From Rhizobium leguminosarum (GTDB lineage Bacteria; Pseudomonadota; Alphaproteobacteria; Rhizobiales; Rhizobiaceae), in contig NZ_LWBS01000435.1 of NCBI RefSeq assembly GCF_001652265.1, positions 1-35,512 of the forward strand: a stretch of DNA of 35,512 bases, read 5' to 3'. The notes under the pieces were generated by a model. That model made no database searches. It saw only the letters and a program-made list of their open reading frames with translations, and had not been told where the DNA came from. A program made the translations under genes and the position numbers. Shown one piece after another: positions 24,456-32,999 of this stretch (positions are counted from its first letter, which is position 1; each line of letters opens with the position of its first letter).

Positions 24456-26306
24456 TCAACCGATGCGCTGGGCGGCGCGTGCTTCGACATAGGCCTTGCG
24501 CGCTTCGTTGACCTGTTCGCGCGGGCTGACCTCAGGCACCGCGACATCCCACCAGTGGCCGCCGGCCTCCGTGGTAACAAGCGGATCGGTGTCGATGACG
24601 AAGACCGAGGTGCGGTCGTTTTTCTTCGAGTCGGCGATCGCCTGCTCCAGCTCGGCGATCGAGGCGACCTTGACGGCGATGGCGCCCATGCTTTCCGCAT
24701 GCGCGCGGAAGTCGATCTCCGGCATCACCTCGTAATAGGAGTCCTTGAGCAGATTGTTGAAGTTGGCGCCGCCGGTTCCCATCTGCAGCCGGTTGATGCA
24801 GCCATAACCGCGATTGTCGAGCACGACGATATTGAGCTTGAGGCCAAGCATGACCGAGGTGGCAATCTCGGAATTCATCATCATGTAGGAACCGTCGCCG
24901 ACCATGACGACGACATCCCGTTCCGGATGCGCCATCTTGGCGCCCAGCCCGCCGGCAATCTCATAGCCCATGCAGGAAAAGCCGTATTCCATGTGATAGC
25001 TGCCCGGCGCCGTCGCCGGCCAAAGCTTGTGCAATTCGCCGGGAAGGCCGCCTGCAGCACAAAGCACCGTCGTATTTTCGCCGCCGAGCGTGCGCGCCAC
25101 CGCGCCGATCACCTGCGCATCGGAGGGCAGGGCGGCATTGGTCGTCGCCATCGCCCTGTCCGCGGCCTCCATCCAGACCTTCTTCTCCACAGCCGCCTTC
25201 TCGACGAGGGCTGCCGGCGCCCGCCAGCCCGATAGCCCTACCGACAGCGCCTTCAGCCCTTCGCGGGCGTCAGTCACCAGCGGATGGCTGTCGTGCTTCA
25301 CCGCGTCATAGGCGGCGATATTGAGGCCGATCATCTTCAGGCTGTCGTTCTTGAACAGTGCCCAGGAGCCGGTGGTGAAATCCTGGCAGCGCGTGCCGAC
25401 GGCGATGACCAGGTCCGTTTCTTCGGCGATCGCATTCGCCGCCGACGTGCCGGTGACGCCGACCGAGCCGAGCGCCAGCGGATGGGTCTCGTTGATCGCC
25501 GACTTGCCGGCCTGGGTGACGACGACGGGAAGGCCATGGGCCTCGGCAAAGGCGGCAAGCTCCTTCGTCGCCTGCGAATAAAGCACGCCGCCGCCGGCAA
25601 CGATCACCGGCTTCTGCGACGCCTGGATCAGCGCGATGGCATTCGCCAGCTCGTCCGCATCCGGCTGCGGCCGGCGGGTCGTCCAGACTTTTTCATCGAA
25701 CAGGCTTTCCGGATAATCGAAGGCTTCTGCCTGAACGTCCTGGCAGAGCGACAATGTCACCGGGCCGCAATCCAGGGGATCGGTCAGGACCTGCATGGCG
25801 CGCTTCAGCGCCGAGATGATCTGCTCGGGCCGGGTGATGCGGTCGAAAGAGCGCGAAACCGAACGGAAGGCATCATTGGCCGAAACCGTGCCGTCACCGA
25901 AATCCTCGATCTGCTGGAGCACCGGATCCGGCGCGCGGTTGGCGAAGACATCGCCCGGCAGGAAGAGAACGGGAATACGATTGACATGCGCCACGCCGGC
26001 GGCCGTCACCATGTTCAGCGCCCCGGGGCCGATCGAACTCGTGCAGGCCATGAAGCGCGTGCGGAAATTCGCCTTGGCATAGGCGATTGCGGCATGCGCC
26101 ATGCCCTGTTCGTTGTGAGCGCGATAGGTGGTCAATTCCTCGCGCACCTGATAGAGCGCCTCGCCGATGCCGGCGACGTTGCCGTGACCGAAGATCGCCC
26201 AGACGCCGCCGAAGATCGGCACTTTCTTACCGTCGACGATCGTCATCTGTACTTTCAAGAAATGCGCGACGGCCTGTGCCATCGTCAATCGTATCGTCTT
26301 GCCCAT
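24456..26306 (-). CDS. iolD: Trihydroxycyclohexanedione hydrolase IolD (ThDP enzyme)
   Basis: 616 residues; opens the inositol ring by hydrolysing 3D-trihydroxycyclohexane-1,2-dione to 5-deoxy-glucuronate. Thiamine-diphosphate family layout: an N-terminal PYR domain with the catalytic Glu in HNEQGMAHAAIAYAK (about residue 63), a middle domain, and a C-terminal PP domain with VGDGSYMMMNSEIATS (GDG-N motif for Mg-ThDP) at about 460-475. ATG 26306 is preceded by GGGAGGACCC; the longer frame starts in the repeat. Second enzyme gene of the operon. Confidence 0.95.
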   Translation of the reverse strand: MGKTIRLTMAQAVAHFLKVQMTIVDGKKVPIFGGVWAIFGHGNVAGIGEALYQVREELTTYRAHNEQGMAHAAIAYAKANFRTRFMACTSSIGPGALNMVTAAGVAHVNRIPVLFLPGDVFANRAPDPVLQQIEDFGDGTVSANDAFRSVSRSFDRITRPEQIISALKRAMQVLTDPLDCGPVTLSLCQDVQAEAFDYPESLFDEKVWTTRRPQPDADELANAIALIQASQKPVIVAGGGVLYSQATKELAAFAEAHGLPVVVTQAGKSAINETHPLALGSVGVTGTSAANAIAEETDLVIAVGTRCQDFTTGSWALFKNDSLKMIGLNIAAYDAVKHDSHPLVTDAREGLKALSVGLSGWRAPAALVEKAAVEKKVWMEAADRAMATTNAALPSDAQVIGAVARTLGGENTTVLCAAGGLPGELHKLWPATAPGSYHMEYGFSCMGYEIAGGLGAKMAHPERDVVVMVGDGSYMMMNSEIATSVMLGLKLNIVVLDNRGYGCINRLQMGTGGANFNNLLKDSYYEVMPEIDFRAHAESMGAIAVKVASIAELEQAIADSKKNDRTSVFVIDTDPLVTTEAGGHWWDVAVPEVSPREQVNEARKAYVEARAAQRIG

Positions 26307-26338
26307 CGGGTCCTCCCGCAATCTTTCTTTTCGCGTTT

Positions 26339-26496
26339 CCCCTCCCCAACCCCTCCCCACAAGGGGGAGGGGCTAACCTGCCGGGCTCCCTTCATTCTCG
26401 CCGCAACGTCTCCTCCAAAGGGGAGCTTGCTGATGGCGTGAGGCGGTGCCCCGGGTTAAGTCCCTCCCCCTTGTGGGGAGGGGTTGGGGAGGGGTC
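26339..26496. repeat. CCCTCCCC palindromic element, copy 2 (iolC-iolD gap)
   Basis: CCCTCCCCAACCCCTCCCC at 26339 onward and GGGGAGGGGTTGGGGAGGGG at the right end, with inner AAGGGGGAGGGG/CCCTCCCCCTTG pair. About 158 bp, sister of 23206-23360. Confidence 0.75.
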
Positions 26497-26508
26497 TTGA
26501 TTCTAAGT

Positions 26509-28443
26509 CTACTGATGCCCGCGCGTCTTCAACCACGCTTCTGTCAGGTGCCGGAAACGGCCGGCCATATCGGCGATCGCTTCCTCATCATTCATTTCGC
26601 CTGAAAGCCAGGCGCGCGCCGGATCGGCAAAGATCGTCCGCCCGACGGCAAAGCCTTTCACGGAGGGAGCTGCCAGCGTCGCCTCGAAGCAGGAGATCAG
26701 CTCGTCGGCGGGCGCCTCGAGCCCCAGGAGCACGATACCGCGGCACCATGGATCATTTTTGGCGATCACTGCGTCGATCTTCTTCCAGGCTTCACTGGAT
26801 GCTTGCGGCTCCAGTTTCCACCAGTCCGGCTTGATGCCGAGCGCATAGAGCTCCTCCAGCGCGGTCGCGATCGTATCGTCGGTGAGCGGCCCGTTCTTGC
26901 CGGCGATGATCTCCACCAACAGCTCGCGGCCGACCTTGCGGGCGGCCTCGAAAAGCGTCCGCAGCTTCTCCTGCTGCTCCGTCTTCAATTCAGCCGGATC
27001 ATCAGGGTGATAGAAACACAGGCATTTGATGCAATGGCCGAGCGGCCATTCCACAAGCTGCGAGCCGATATCCTGGCTGAATTCGAAGCGCAGCGGCTTC
27101 GAGCCCGGCAATTCCACCGGCCGGCCAATCCAGGAGAAATTCTTCGTCGCCGCATCGAAGAAAGCGTCGCGGCCGAAGCGTTCGTCGATCAGCATGCCGT
27201 AGCCGTCGCGGCCGTTCGAAACCCGCGCCGCTGCCGCCACCGCCAGCCGTTTGAAGGCGACAATCTTCTCATGGCCGACGCCGAGCTCATCGGCGACGCT
27301 GACGAGCTGCGAACGGTGGTCGATCGCCAGCGCCATTAAAAGCGGGATTTCGCCGCGCCGGGTCGATGCCCAGTGGATATGGTTGAGCGCCTCGTCCTTG
27401 CGCAGCGCCCGGTGTTTGCTGCCGGTCGTCAGGAAGAAGTCGAGTTCCGCCCAGGTCGGATATTCCGGCGAGCAGAGCAGACGGGAGACGGCGAAGGCGC
27501 CGCAGGCATTGGCCCAGGTGGCGCAGGTCTTCAGCGGCTCGTCGCGCAGGAAGCCACGCAGGAAGCCGGACATGAAGGCATCGCCGGCGCCCAGCACGTT
27601 GAAGACCTCGATCGGGAAACCCTGGCCGATGATGCCGGCTTCGAGATCGTCGGCGATCGGCCCGTCATAGACGATGCAGCCCATGGCGCCGCGCTTGAGC
27701 ACGATCGTCGCCGGCGACAGCCGACGGATCTCCTTCAGCGCGCCGAGCACGTCGTCGGCGCCGGAAGCGATCAGGATTTCCTCTTCGGTGCCGACGATGA
27801 GGTCGCAATCCGGCAGCGTCTCCTTCATCTTCGAGGAGACCCGGTCGGATTTTACGTAGCGTTCGAAGCCTTCCGCATGGCCGGCAAGGCCCCAGAGGTT
27901 CGGCCGGTAATCGATGTCGAAGATCACCTTGCCGCCGTTCGCCTTGGCGATACGGATAGCCTTTCGTTGTGCGGCCTCCGTATTCGGCCGCGAGAAATGC
28001 GTGCCGGAAACGAGAACGGCGAGCGACGATCTGATGAAATCTTCGTCGATATCGCCTTCATCGAGCGCCATGTCGGCGCAGTCCGACCGATAGAAGATCA
28101 TCGGCGACACGCCCTCGGCCTCGACTGCCAGCAGCACCAGCGCCGTCAGCCGCTCCTTGTCGGTGACGATGCCGTCTGTCGCCACACCTTCGCGCGCCGA
28201 CTGCTCGCGGATGAAGCGTCCCATCTGCTCGTCGCCGACGCGGGTGATGAGGCCGGATTTGAGGCCGAGCCGTGCCGTGCCGATGGCGATATTGGCCGGG
28301 CAACCGCCGACCGACTTGGCGAAAGAGCCGATATCCTCCAGCCGCGAACCGATCTGCTGGCCGTAAAGATCGACTGAGGAACGGCCGATGGTGATCACAT
28401 CAAGCGCCGGCTCCGGCTGTGAACCCGGATTCGATTGTACCAT
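26509..28443 (-). CDS. iolC: 5-dehydro-2-deoxygluconokinase fused to DUF2090 domain (IolC)
   Basis: 644 residues, about twice a simple IolC. Residues 15-330 are a PfkB-type kinase with VGGCPANIAIGTARLG (45-60) and GAGDAF at 285-290 holding the catalytic Asp288; it phosphorylates 5-dehydro-2-deoxygluconate. Residues from about 335 to the end form a DUF2090 aldolase-like domain (LALDHRSQLV-like MALAIDHRSQL near 375), probably the next-step aldolase, as is usual for proteobacterial IolC fusions. ATG 28443 has GGGAGGACAT upstream. Gap of 92 bp to iolR with two GRAA-N6-TTCC operators. Confidence 0.93.
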   Translation of the reverse strand: MVQSNPGSQPEPALDVITIGRSSVDLYGQQIGSRLEDIGSFAKSVGGCPANIAIGTARLGLKSGLITRVGDEQMGRFIREQSAREGVATDGIVTDKERLTALVLLAVEAEGVSPMIFYRSDCADMALDEGDIDEDFIRSSLAVLVSGTHFSRPNTEAAQRKAIRIAKANGGKVIFDIDYRPNLWGLAGHAEGFERYVKSDRVSSKMKETLPDCDLIVGTEEEILIASGADDVLGALKEIRRLSPATIVLKRGAMGCIVYDGPIADDLEAGIIGQGFPIEVFNVLGAGDAFMSGFLRGFLRDEPLKTCATWANACGAFAVSRLLCSPEYPTWAELDFFLTTGSKHRALRKDEALNHIHWASTRRGEIPLLMALAIDHRSQLVSVADELGVGHEKIVAFKRLAVAAAARVSNGRDGYGMLIDERFGRDAFFDAATKNFSWIGRPVELPGSKPLRFEFSQDIGSQLVEWPLGHCIKCLCFYHPDDPAELKTEQQEKLRTLFEAARKVGRELLVEIIAGKNGPLTDDTIATALEELYALGIKPDWWKLEPQASSEAWKKIDAVIAKNDPWCRGIVLLGLEAPADELISCFEATLAAPSVKGFAVGRTIFADPARAWLSGEMNDEEAIADMAGRFRHLTEAWLKTRGHQ

Positions 28444-28498
28444 GATGTCCTCCCGCTAGATTTTGCGCGGCTTCCAGTGCCTGCGAATTTTCAATAAT

Positions 28499-28542
28499 GA
28501 AACATCGGTTCCGATATTTTGTCAATTCGGAATGTTTATTCC
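28499..28542. promoter_or_regulatory. Two putative IolR operators before iolC
   Basis: GAAA-CATCGG-TTCC (28499-28512) and GGAA-TGTTTA-TTCC (28529-28542) match GGAA-N6-TTCC, the motif reported for Sinorhizobium IolR (recalled). The second overlaps the end of iolR. They suggest iolC can be repressed separately from iolR. Confidence 0.6.
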
Positions 28543-29411
28543 ATTTTGCCTTTTACAGGTTTTGACTGCTGAGGCTTGCGCCGCCGCTCGGCGATTGCAA
28601 CCGGCAGTGCCATAGTGAGCGCCATCGAGGCCGAAAGCGAGCGGAAGCCGGCGAAATCGGCCTCCGCCACCTCGAACCAGTGCGTGGCGCAGGCGGCAAG
28701 CGGCGAAAAGGCCGAATCGGTGATCGCGATGACGGGGACGCCGCGGTCGGCAAGCTCCTGACTCTGGCTAAGGCTGTCGGCCGCATAGGGCGAGAAGCTC
28801 GCCGCGATCGCTGCATCCTTCGGTGATGCGAACTGCACCATTTCAGGGTCGACGCCGTTCGGCGAGGCGACAATCTGGTGGCGGATGTTGAGCTTGGAAA
28901 AAGCGTAGGTCATGTGCGCCGTCAATGGGTAGGAGCGCCGTTTGGCGATCAGATAGATCGTCTCAGCGTTGGCAAGGATATTCACCGCTTTGGTGAAAGT
29001 ATCGCTCTGCACCGTCGCCGCCAGCCGATTGACCGACTGGTTTGCCGCGGCGATGAAGCCGGAGAGCAGATTGGCGTCCTCATCGTCGCCGCTCGATTGC
29101 TCCAGCGTGACGAGGCGCTCTTCGTAGCTCAGCGTCCGGTCCCGCAATCTTTCGCGAAAGATGCTCTGCAGGTCGGAAAAGCCTCCATAACCCAGATGAT
29201 GCGCCAAGCGCACCAGCGTCGAGGGCTGGACGTCGGAGGCGGCCGCGATGCTCGCCGTCGTTCCGAAGGCGATTTCGTCTGGATTGCCGAGCGCGAAGGC
29301 GGCGACCTGCGCCAGCCGCTTCGGCATGTTCGCCTTGCGCTCGATGATGGTGCTGCGCAGGCTTTCGAAATCGCGCGGCACACGCGCGGGCCTCTGGGGA
29401 TCGTTATCCAT
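28536..29411 (-). CDS. iolR: RpiR-family repressor IolR
   Basis: 291 residues. The N-terminal RpiR helix-turn-helix (MPKRLAQVAAFALGNPDEIAF...SIAAASDVQPSTLVRLAHHLGYGGFSDLQ, about 29-84) is followed by a SIS sugar-phosphate-binding domain (AETIYLIAKRRSYPLTAHMTYAFSKL to about 260). In rhizobia this gene heads the iol operon and represses it until an inositol catabolite binds. Here it is first of iolRCDEB and divergent from the iolY-like gene. Confidence 0.93.
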   Translation of the reverse strand: MDNDPQRPARVPRDFESLRSTIIERKANMPKRLAQVAAFALGNPDEIAFGTTASIAAASDVQPSTLVRLAHHLGYGGFSDLQSIFRERLRDRTLSYEERLVTLEQSSGDDEDANLLSGFIAAANQSVNRLAATVQSDTFTKAVNILANAETIYLIAKRRSYPLTAHMTYAFSKLNIRHQIVASPNGVDPEMVQFASPKDAAIAASFSPYAADSLSQSQELADRGVPVIAITDSAFSPLAACATHWFEVAEADFAGFRSLSASMALTMALPVAIAERRRKPQQSKPVKGKME

Positions 29412-29429
29412 GCTTGCGGCTCACGAGAT

Positions 29430-29584
29430 GAAACAAATATTCCATATTATCGAACATAAACGATTTCAAACGACACGGCTAATTGTTTTTAATCCCCTGT
29501 AATTGAAAGCTTTTAGACAATCTGCTCGGGAAGGGCGCAGAAATGCCTGCGAGCAGGTCCTTGTCAAAATGATCCAAATATTCC
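29430..29584. promoter_or_regulatory. Putative IolR operators in the iolR/iolY divergent region
   Basis: GAAA-CAAATA-TTCC (29430-29443) before iolR, and GATC-CAAATA-TTCC (29571-29584) before iolY; both sit in ATGA..CAAATATTCCA. The first fits GRAA-N6-TTCC; the second is one half-site short. Confidence 0.5.
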
Positions 29585-29617
29585 AAAAATCCGCGCACAG
29601 CTCTGGAGGAGACGGAA

Positions 29618-30733
29618 ATGAAGCCACTCGGCATCGGTTTGATCGGCACCGGTTATATGGGCAAGTGCCATGCGCTAGCCTGGAATGCGGTAAAGACGGT
29701 GTTCGGCGATGTCGAGCGTCCGCGTCTTGTGCATCTGGCCGAAGCCAATGCCGAGCTTGCTGAGACTCGTGCCGGTGAATTCGGTTTCGAGAAGGCGACG
29801 GCCGACTGGCGGGCGCTGATCGCCGACCCCGAGGTCGACGTCGTCTCTGTCACCACGCCCAATCAGTTTCATCCCGAGATGGCGATTGCAGCCCTTGCGG
29901 CCGGCAAGCATGTCTGGTGCGAAAAACCGATGGCGCCGGCCTATGCCGATGCCGAGCGCATGCTGGAAACGGCGAAGCGATCCGGCAAGGTTGCCGCCCT
30001 TGGTTATAATTACATTCAGAATCCCGTCATGCGGCATATCAGGGCGCTGATTGGCGAGGGCGCTATCGGCACGGTCAATCATATTCGCGTCGAGATGGAT
30101 GAGGATTTCATGGCCGATCCCGATGTCTTCTTTTATTGGAAGAGCGAGCTTTCCGCCGGCTACGGCGCGCTCGATGATTTCGCCGTCCACCCGCTGTCGT
30201 TGCTCTGGTATCTCTTCGGCCATGTCGAGGCCGTCATAACGGATATGGTGAGGCCCTATGCCGATCGCCCGTTGAGCGAAGGTGGCCGCCGTGCCGTCGA
30301 AAACCACGATGGCGCCAACGTGCTGATGCGGCTTGGCGGCGGCATCTCCGCCGTGCTGATGGCGAATCGCGCCGCCTGGGGCCGCAAGGGCCGCATCGCC
30401 CTGCAGATTTTCGGCTCGAAAGGCTCGATCGTCTACGACCAGGAGCGCATGAACGAATTCGAACTCTACCAGGCCGACGGCCGCGGCTCCGAACAGGGCT
30501 TCCGCAAGATACTGGCGGCACCCGCCCATCGGCCTTATGATCGGTTCATTCCGGCACCAGGCCACGGCCTCGGCTTCAACGATCTGAAGATCATCGAATG
30601 CCGTGAGCTGATCCGGGCAATATCAGGCGAGTCGTCGTCGATCGTGACATTCGAAGACGGTCTCAGGATAGAGAAGTCGGTGCATGCCATGGCACAGTCC
30701 TTCCACGAGCACCGCTGGATCGAGATCGGCTGA
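29618..30733 (+). CDS. iolY: Gfo/Idh/MocA-family dehydrogenase, probable scyllo-inositol dehydrogenase (IolY-like)
   Basis: 371 residues, NAD(P)-dependent. The Rossmann motif GLIGTGYMGKCHA is at 7-19; WCEKPMAPAY gives the E-K-P motif with catalytic Lys103; D187-x3-H191 (DDFAVHPLSLLW) completes the active site. It is divergent from iolR, matching the S. meliloti arrangement where the second inositol dehydrogenase, IolY, serves scyllo-inositol (recalled). It differs from the usual IdhA, which lies elsewhere in rhizobia. ATG 29618 has GGAGGAGACGG upstream. Confidence 0.8.
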   Translation: MKPLGIGLIGTGYMGKCHALAWNAVKTVFGDVERPRLVHLAEANAELAETRAGEFGFEKATADWRALIADPEVDVVSVTTPNQFHPEMAIAALAAGKHVWCEKPMAPAYADAERMLETAKRSGKVAALGYNYIQNPVMRHIRALIGEGAIGTVNHIRVEMDEDFMADPDVFFYWKSELSAGYGALDDFAVHPLSLLWYLFGHVEAVITDMVRPYADRPLSEGGRRAVENHDGANVLMRLGGGISAVLMANRAAWGRKGRIALQIFGSKGSIVYDQERMNEFELYQADGRGSEQGFRKILAAPAHRPYDRFIPAPGHGLGFNDLKIIECRELIRAISGESSSIVTFEDGLRIEKSVHAMAQSFHEHRWIEIG

Positions 30734-30771
30734 ATGTAAGAGGCCGCTTTCCGTTGACGGCGCACGGGCTA

Positions 30772-30871
30772 CTGCATAATCCCTTAAATCGGGATCGATT
30801 TCAGGGATTATGCAGAAACTCAAAATGCGACAGCGTCCTTTGCGTGTCTGAAAGATGCGCGGCGCTTTAGG
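30772..30871 (+). repeat. RIME1-like element, copy 4
   Basis: CTGCATAATCCCTTAAATCG..GGATTATGCAG followed by CAGCGTCCTTTGCGTGTCTGAAAGATGCGCGGCGCT. It separates iolY from the flavoprotein gene. Confidence 0.75.
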
Positions 30872-30918
30872 GGACAGGCCTTGGCGTAGTTGTCGGGCGC
30901 AGCTTCAGGAGTGAGATC

Positions 30919-32136
30919 GTGACGGATAGACTGGTGATCATCGGCGCGGGACAAGCCGGTTTCGCATTGGCGGCCAAGCTGCGTGCGTTGAAGGATACGC
31001 GCCCGATCACCCTCCTCGGCGCCGAGGACGTCGCTCCCTATCAGCGCCCGCCGCTTTCGAAAAAATACCTGCTCGGTGAAATGGTCTTCGACCGCCTGCT
31101 GTTTCGCGCCGAGCACTGGTATGCGGACAATGATGTCGATCTTCGCCTTTCGACCTGGGCCGAGCAGATCAAGCCGGACAGCAAGCAGGTTCTGCTGCAG
31201 GACGGCTCTGTTCTCGATTACGGCACGCTGGCGCTGACCACCGGCTCGACGCCGCGCCGGCTCCCGGCCGCAATCGGCGGCGATCTCGAAGGCGTCTATG
31301 TCGCTCGCGACAAGCGCGATGCCGATCTGCTTGCTGACGAGATGCGCCCCGGTCGCCGCGTCCTCATCATCGGCGGCGGTTATATCGGTCTCGAGGCAGC
31401 GGCCGTTGCCCGCCATCGCGGCCTGGAAGTCACCGTCATCGAGATGGCCGACCGCATCCTGCAGCGCGTCGCGGCGAAGGAGACCGCCGACATCATGCGC
31501 GGGATCCACGAGACACATGACGTGGTGATCCGCGAGAAGACAGGGCTCAAGCATCTGATCGGCAAGGATGGCCGCGTCACTGGTGCCGCACTTTCCGACG
31601 GATCGGTCATCGACATCGATTTCGCCGTCGTCGGCATCGGCGTCGCGCCGAACGACCAACTCGCCAAGGAAGCCGGCCTCGAAGTCGCCAACGGCATTGT
31701 CGTCGACGAATTCGCCCGTACATCCGATTCGGCGATCTTTGCGGCCGGCGATTGCGCTGCACTTCCGTGGCAGGGCGGCCGCATCAGGCTCGAATCGGTG
31801 CAGAACGCCGTCGACCAGGCCGAAGCAGCGGCAGCCGTCATCGCCGGCGGCAATGAGCCTTATGCGCCGAAGCCGTGGTTCTGGTCCGACCAGTATGACG
31901 TCAAGCTGCAGATTGCCGGTTTCAATCTCGGTTATGACGAGACGTTGCTGCGTCCCGGCACCCGTGCAGGAGCCCATTCGGTTTGGTACTTCAGGGAAGG
32001 CATGCTGATCGCCGTCGATGCCATCAACGACGCGAAAGCCTATGTGACCGGCAAAAAACTGCTGGAATCCGGGACTAACCCCGACAAATCGATTCTCGCC
32101 GACCCTTCTGCTGACCTCAAGAGCCTGCTCGTCTGA
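30919..32136 (+). CDS. FAD-dependent ferredoxin reductase-like flavoprotein
   Basis: 405 residues of the rhodocoxin/putidaredoxin reductase type. VIIGAGQAGFALAAKLR (6-22) binds FAD, YQRPPLSKKYLLG (41-53) is the family signature, VLIIGGGYIGLEAA (148-161) binds NAD(P)H, and IFAAGDCA (near 274-281) is the second FAD motif. These enzymes pass electrons from NADH to a ferredoxin feeding a P450 or Rieske oxygenase; no such partner is visible here. ATG/GTG start: GTG 30919, with AGGAGTGAGATC upstream. Followed by the tRNA-Ser promoter region. Confidence 0.88.
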   Translation: MTDRLVIIGAGQAGFALAAKLRALKDTRPITLLGAEDVAPYQRPPLSKKYLLGEMVFDRLLFRAEHWYADNDVDLRLSTWAEQIKPDSKQVLLQDGSVLDYGTLALTTGSTPRRLPAAIGGDLEGVYVARDKRDADLLADEMRPGRRVLIIGGGYIGLEAAAVARHRGLEVTVIEMADRILQRVAAKETADIMRGIHETHDVVIREKTGLKHLIGKDGRVTGAALSDGSVIDIDFAVVGIGVAPNDQLAKEAGLEVANGIVVDEFARTSDSAIFAAGDCAALPWQGGRIRLESVQNAVDQAEAAAAVIAGGNEPYAPKPWFWSDQYDVKLQIAGFNLGYDETLLRPGTRAGAHSVWYFREGMLIAVDAINDAKAYVTGKKLLESGTNPDKSILADPSADLKSLLV

Positions 32137-32267
32137 GATCGGCCTCTTCATCGAAGAGAACGAAGCGCGATCAAACTCCGCGGATCTCGGCCGGAGGCGA
32201 GGTCTGTTTGCGCAACCAGCCGAATTGCCGCTCGCTGCATTTCTTCTGGTGAAAGCTCAAAAAATCC

Positions 32268-32296
32268 TTGCATTCACAGACCGGTCGCCATAGTTA
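32268..32296 (+). promoter_or_regulatory. Promoter of tRNA-Ser
   Basis: TTGCAT (32268-32273), 17-bp spacer, TAGTTA (32291-32296); predicted start is a few bases before the tRNA 5' end at 32306. Confidence 0.55.
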
Positions 32297-32305
32297 GGCC
32301 GCACC

Positions 32306-32396
32306 GGAGAGGTGGCCGAGTGGTCGAAGGCGCTCCCCTGCTAAGGGAGTATACGTCAAAAGCGTATCGTGGGTTCGAATCCCATCTTCTCCGCCA
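32306..32396 (+). tRNA. tRNA-Ser (anticodon GCT)
   Basis: 91 nt. GGAGAGG pairs with CTTCTCC as acceptor stem, discriminator G and encoded CCA (32394-32396). The anticodon stem and loop CTCCCCTGCTAAGGGAG carries GCT, reading AGC/AGU. A long variable arm (TATACGTCAAAAGCGTATC) marks the class II serine tRNA; the T arm is GTGGGTTCGAATCCCAT. No direct repeat of its 3' end was found in the window. Confidence 0.97.
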
Positions 32397-32409
32397 TTCC
32401 TTGTTGTTT

Positions 32410-32775
32410 TTATTGCGTATTTTCCAATTTTTTCCGTAGAATACAGCGGTTATCATAACCGGCCAGTGCCTCCCTCGCTCCCTGATCAACCGATCTCACA
32501 TATTCATGGAGTTCGCCGCGTTTTAGCGATCGGTACGTTAGCCAATCGATTTCCTGGCGCCCGTCGTTGCACTTCTTACACGACATGGCGATATTATCCG
32601 GATGATCGCTGCCGCCCTCGGCTCGTCGTTGCAGGTGCTCGATTGTGGCTGCGTCAGGCCTTTGCTGGTCGCGCCAACGATATGAAAGGATGACGTGCTG
32701 GTCGCAGTAACAGCACTTGCCGTCCTGCTTGTCGAAGAGCTTTAGAATGAGTTTCCGCTTCGTAACCGTCTTCAT
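32410..32775 (-). CDS. HNH endonuclease-like protein
   Basis: 121 residues from ATG 32775. A zinc-bound HNH site: C21-C22-x-C24, then IE46-H47 as the first catalytic His pair, GGSDHPDN61 as the central Asn, and C66-x2-C69-N70. The C-terminal helices (residues 80-121) are unassigned. HNH proteins of this size range from homing and phage packaging nucleases to restriction or defence effectors; no partner gene gives a specific role. It ends 13 bp after tRNA-Ser, convergent to it. Start uncertain; GTG at 32814 would overlap the terminator hairpin. Confidence 0.8.
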   Translation of the reverse strand: MKTVTKRKLILKLFDKQDGKCCYCDQHVILSYRWRDQQRPDAATIEHLQRRAEGGSDHPDNIAMSCKKCNDGRQEIDWLTYRSLKRGELHEYVRSVDQGAREALAGYDNRCILRKKLENTQ

Positions 32776-32809
32776 CCCAGGAACATAGCACACAGGACGC
32801 GACGAAAAA

Positions 32810-32832
32810 CCCACCGCTGGTGAGGCGGTGGG
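32810..32832 (-). terminator. Strong Rho-independent terminator on the minus strand
   Basis: CCCACCGC-7 nt-GCGGTGGG, read on the minus strand as a perfect 8-bp stem followed by TTTTT. It closes the unit that includes the unknown gene at 33000 and the tRNA-like element. Confidence 0.8.
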
Positions 32833-32857
32833 GCGCTGTGGTGGCGAAGAAAATACC

Positions 32858-32903
32858 GGCCAGCGCGCCCGAACGTGTGGGGCGGGGTGGTGTCGCGCTG
32901 GCC
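32858..32903 (-). ncRNA. 10-bp perfect hairpin between tRNA-like element and terminator
   Basis: GGCCAGCGCG (32858-32867) is perfectly complementary to CGCGCTGGCC (32894-32903), with a 26-nt loop. It is part of a roughly 180-nt structured tail after the stop of the 33000 gene. Confidence 0.4.
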
Positions 32904-32914
32904 ATTGGTAAAAG

Positions 32915-32992
32915 TGGAGCCCTCGGCCAGATTCGAACTGGCGTTATCCTCTACGGCTTCGCGGGGTAGAACTCCCGGACCGATACGAGGGC
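32915..32992 (-). tRNA. tRNA-like element, degenerate D/anticodon region
   Basis: 78 nt on the minus strand. A perfect 7-bp acceptor stem GCCCTCG/CGAGGGC, U8-A9, a perfect T arm GCCAG-TTCGAAT-CTGGC, a discriminator T and an encoded CCA. The length is that of a tRNA. The middle does not fold canonically: either a 3-bp D stem (GGT/ACC) with an anticodon stem having two G-A mismatches and a GCC at the anticodon position (no U33), or a 6-bp stem TTCTAC/GTAGAG with an 11-nt loop. It may be a decayed phage or island tRNA or a tRNA mimic. Confidence 0.5.
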
Positions 32993-32999
32993 GAGACTG

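Noticed and set aside
23206..26496. Possible CRISPR from repeated CCCTCCCC blocks
   Set aside because: Only two long palindromic copies 3 kb apart, no regular short spacers.
30820..32151. 443-codon minus-strand frame opposite the flavoprotein
   Set aside because: Shadow frame; the plus strand shows all FAD and NAD motifs.
32306..32396. tRNA-Ser as an attachment site with direct repeat
   Set aside because: No second copy of its 3' end found in the window; the only other TTCGAA near it belongs to the tRNA-like element with a different stem.
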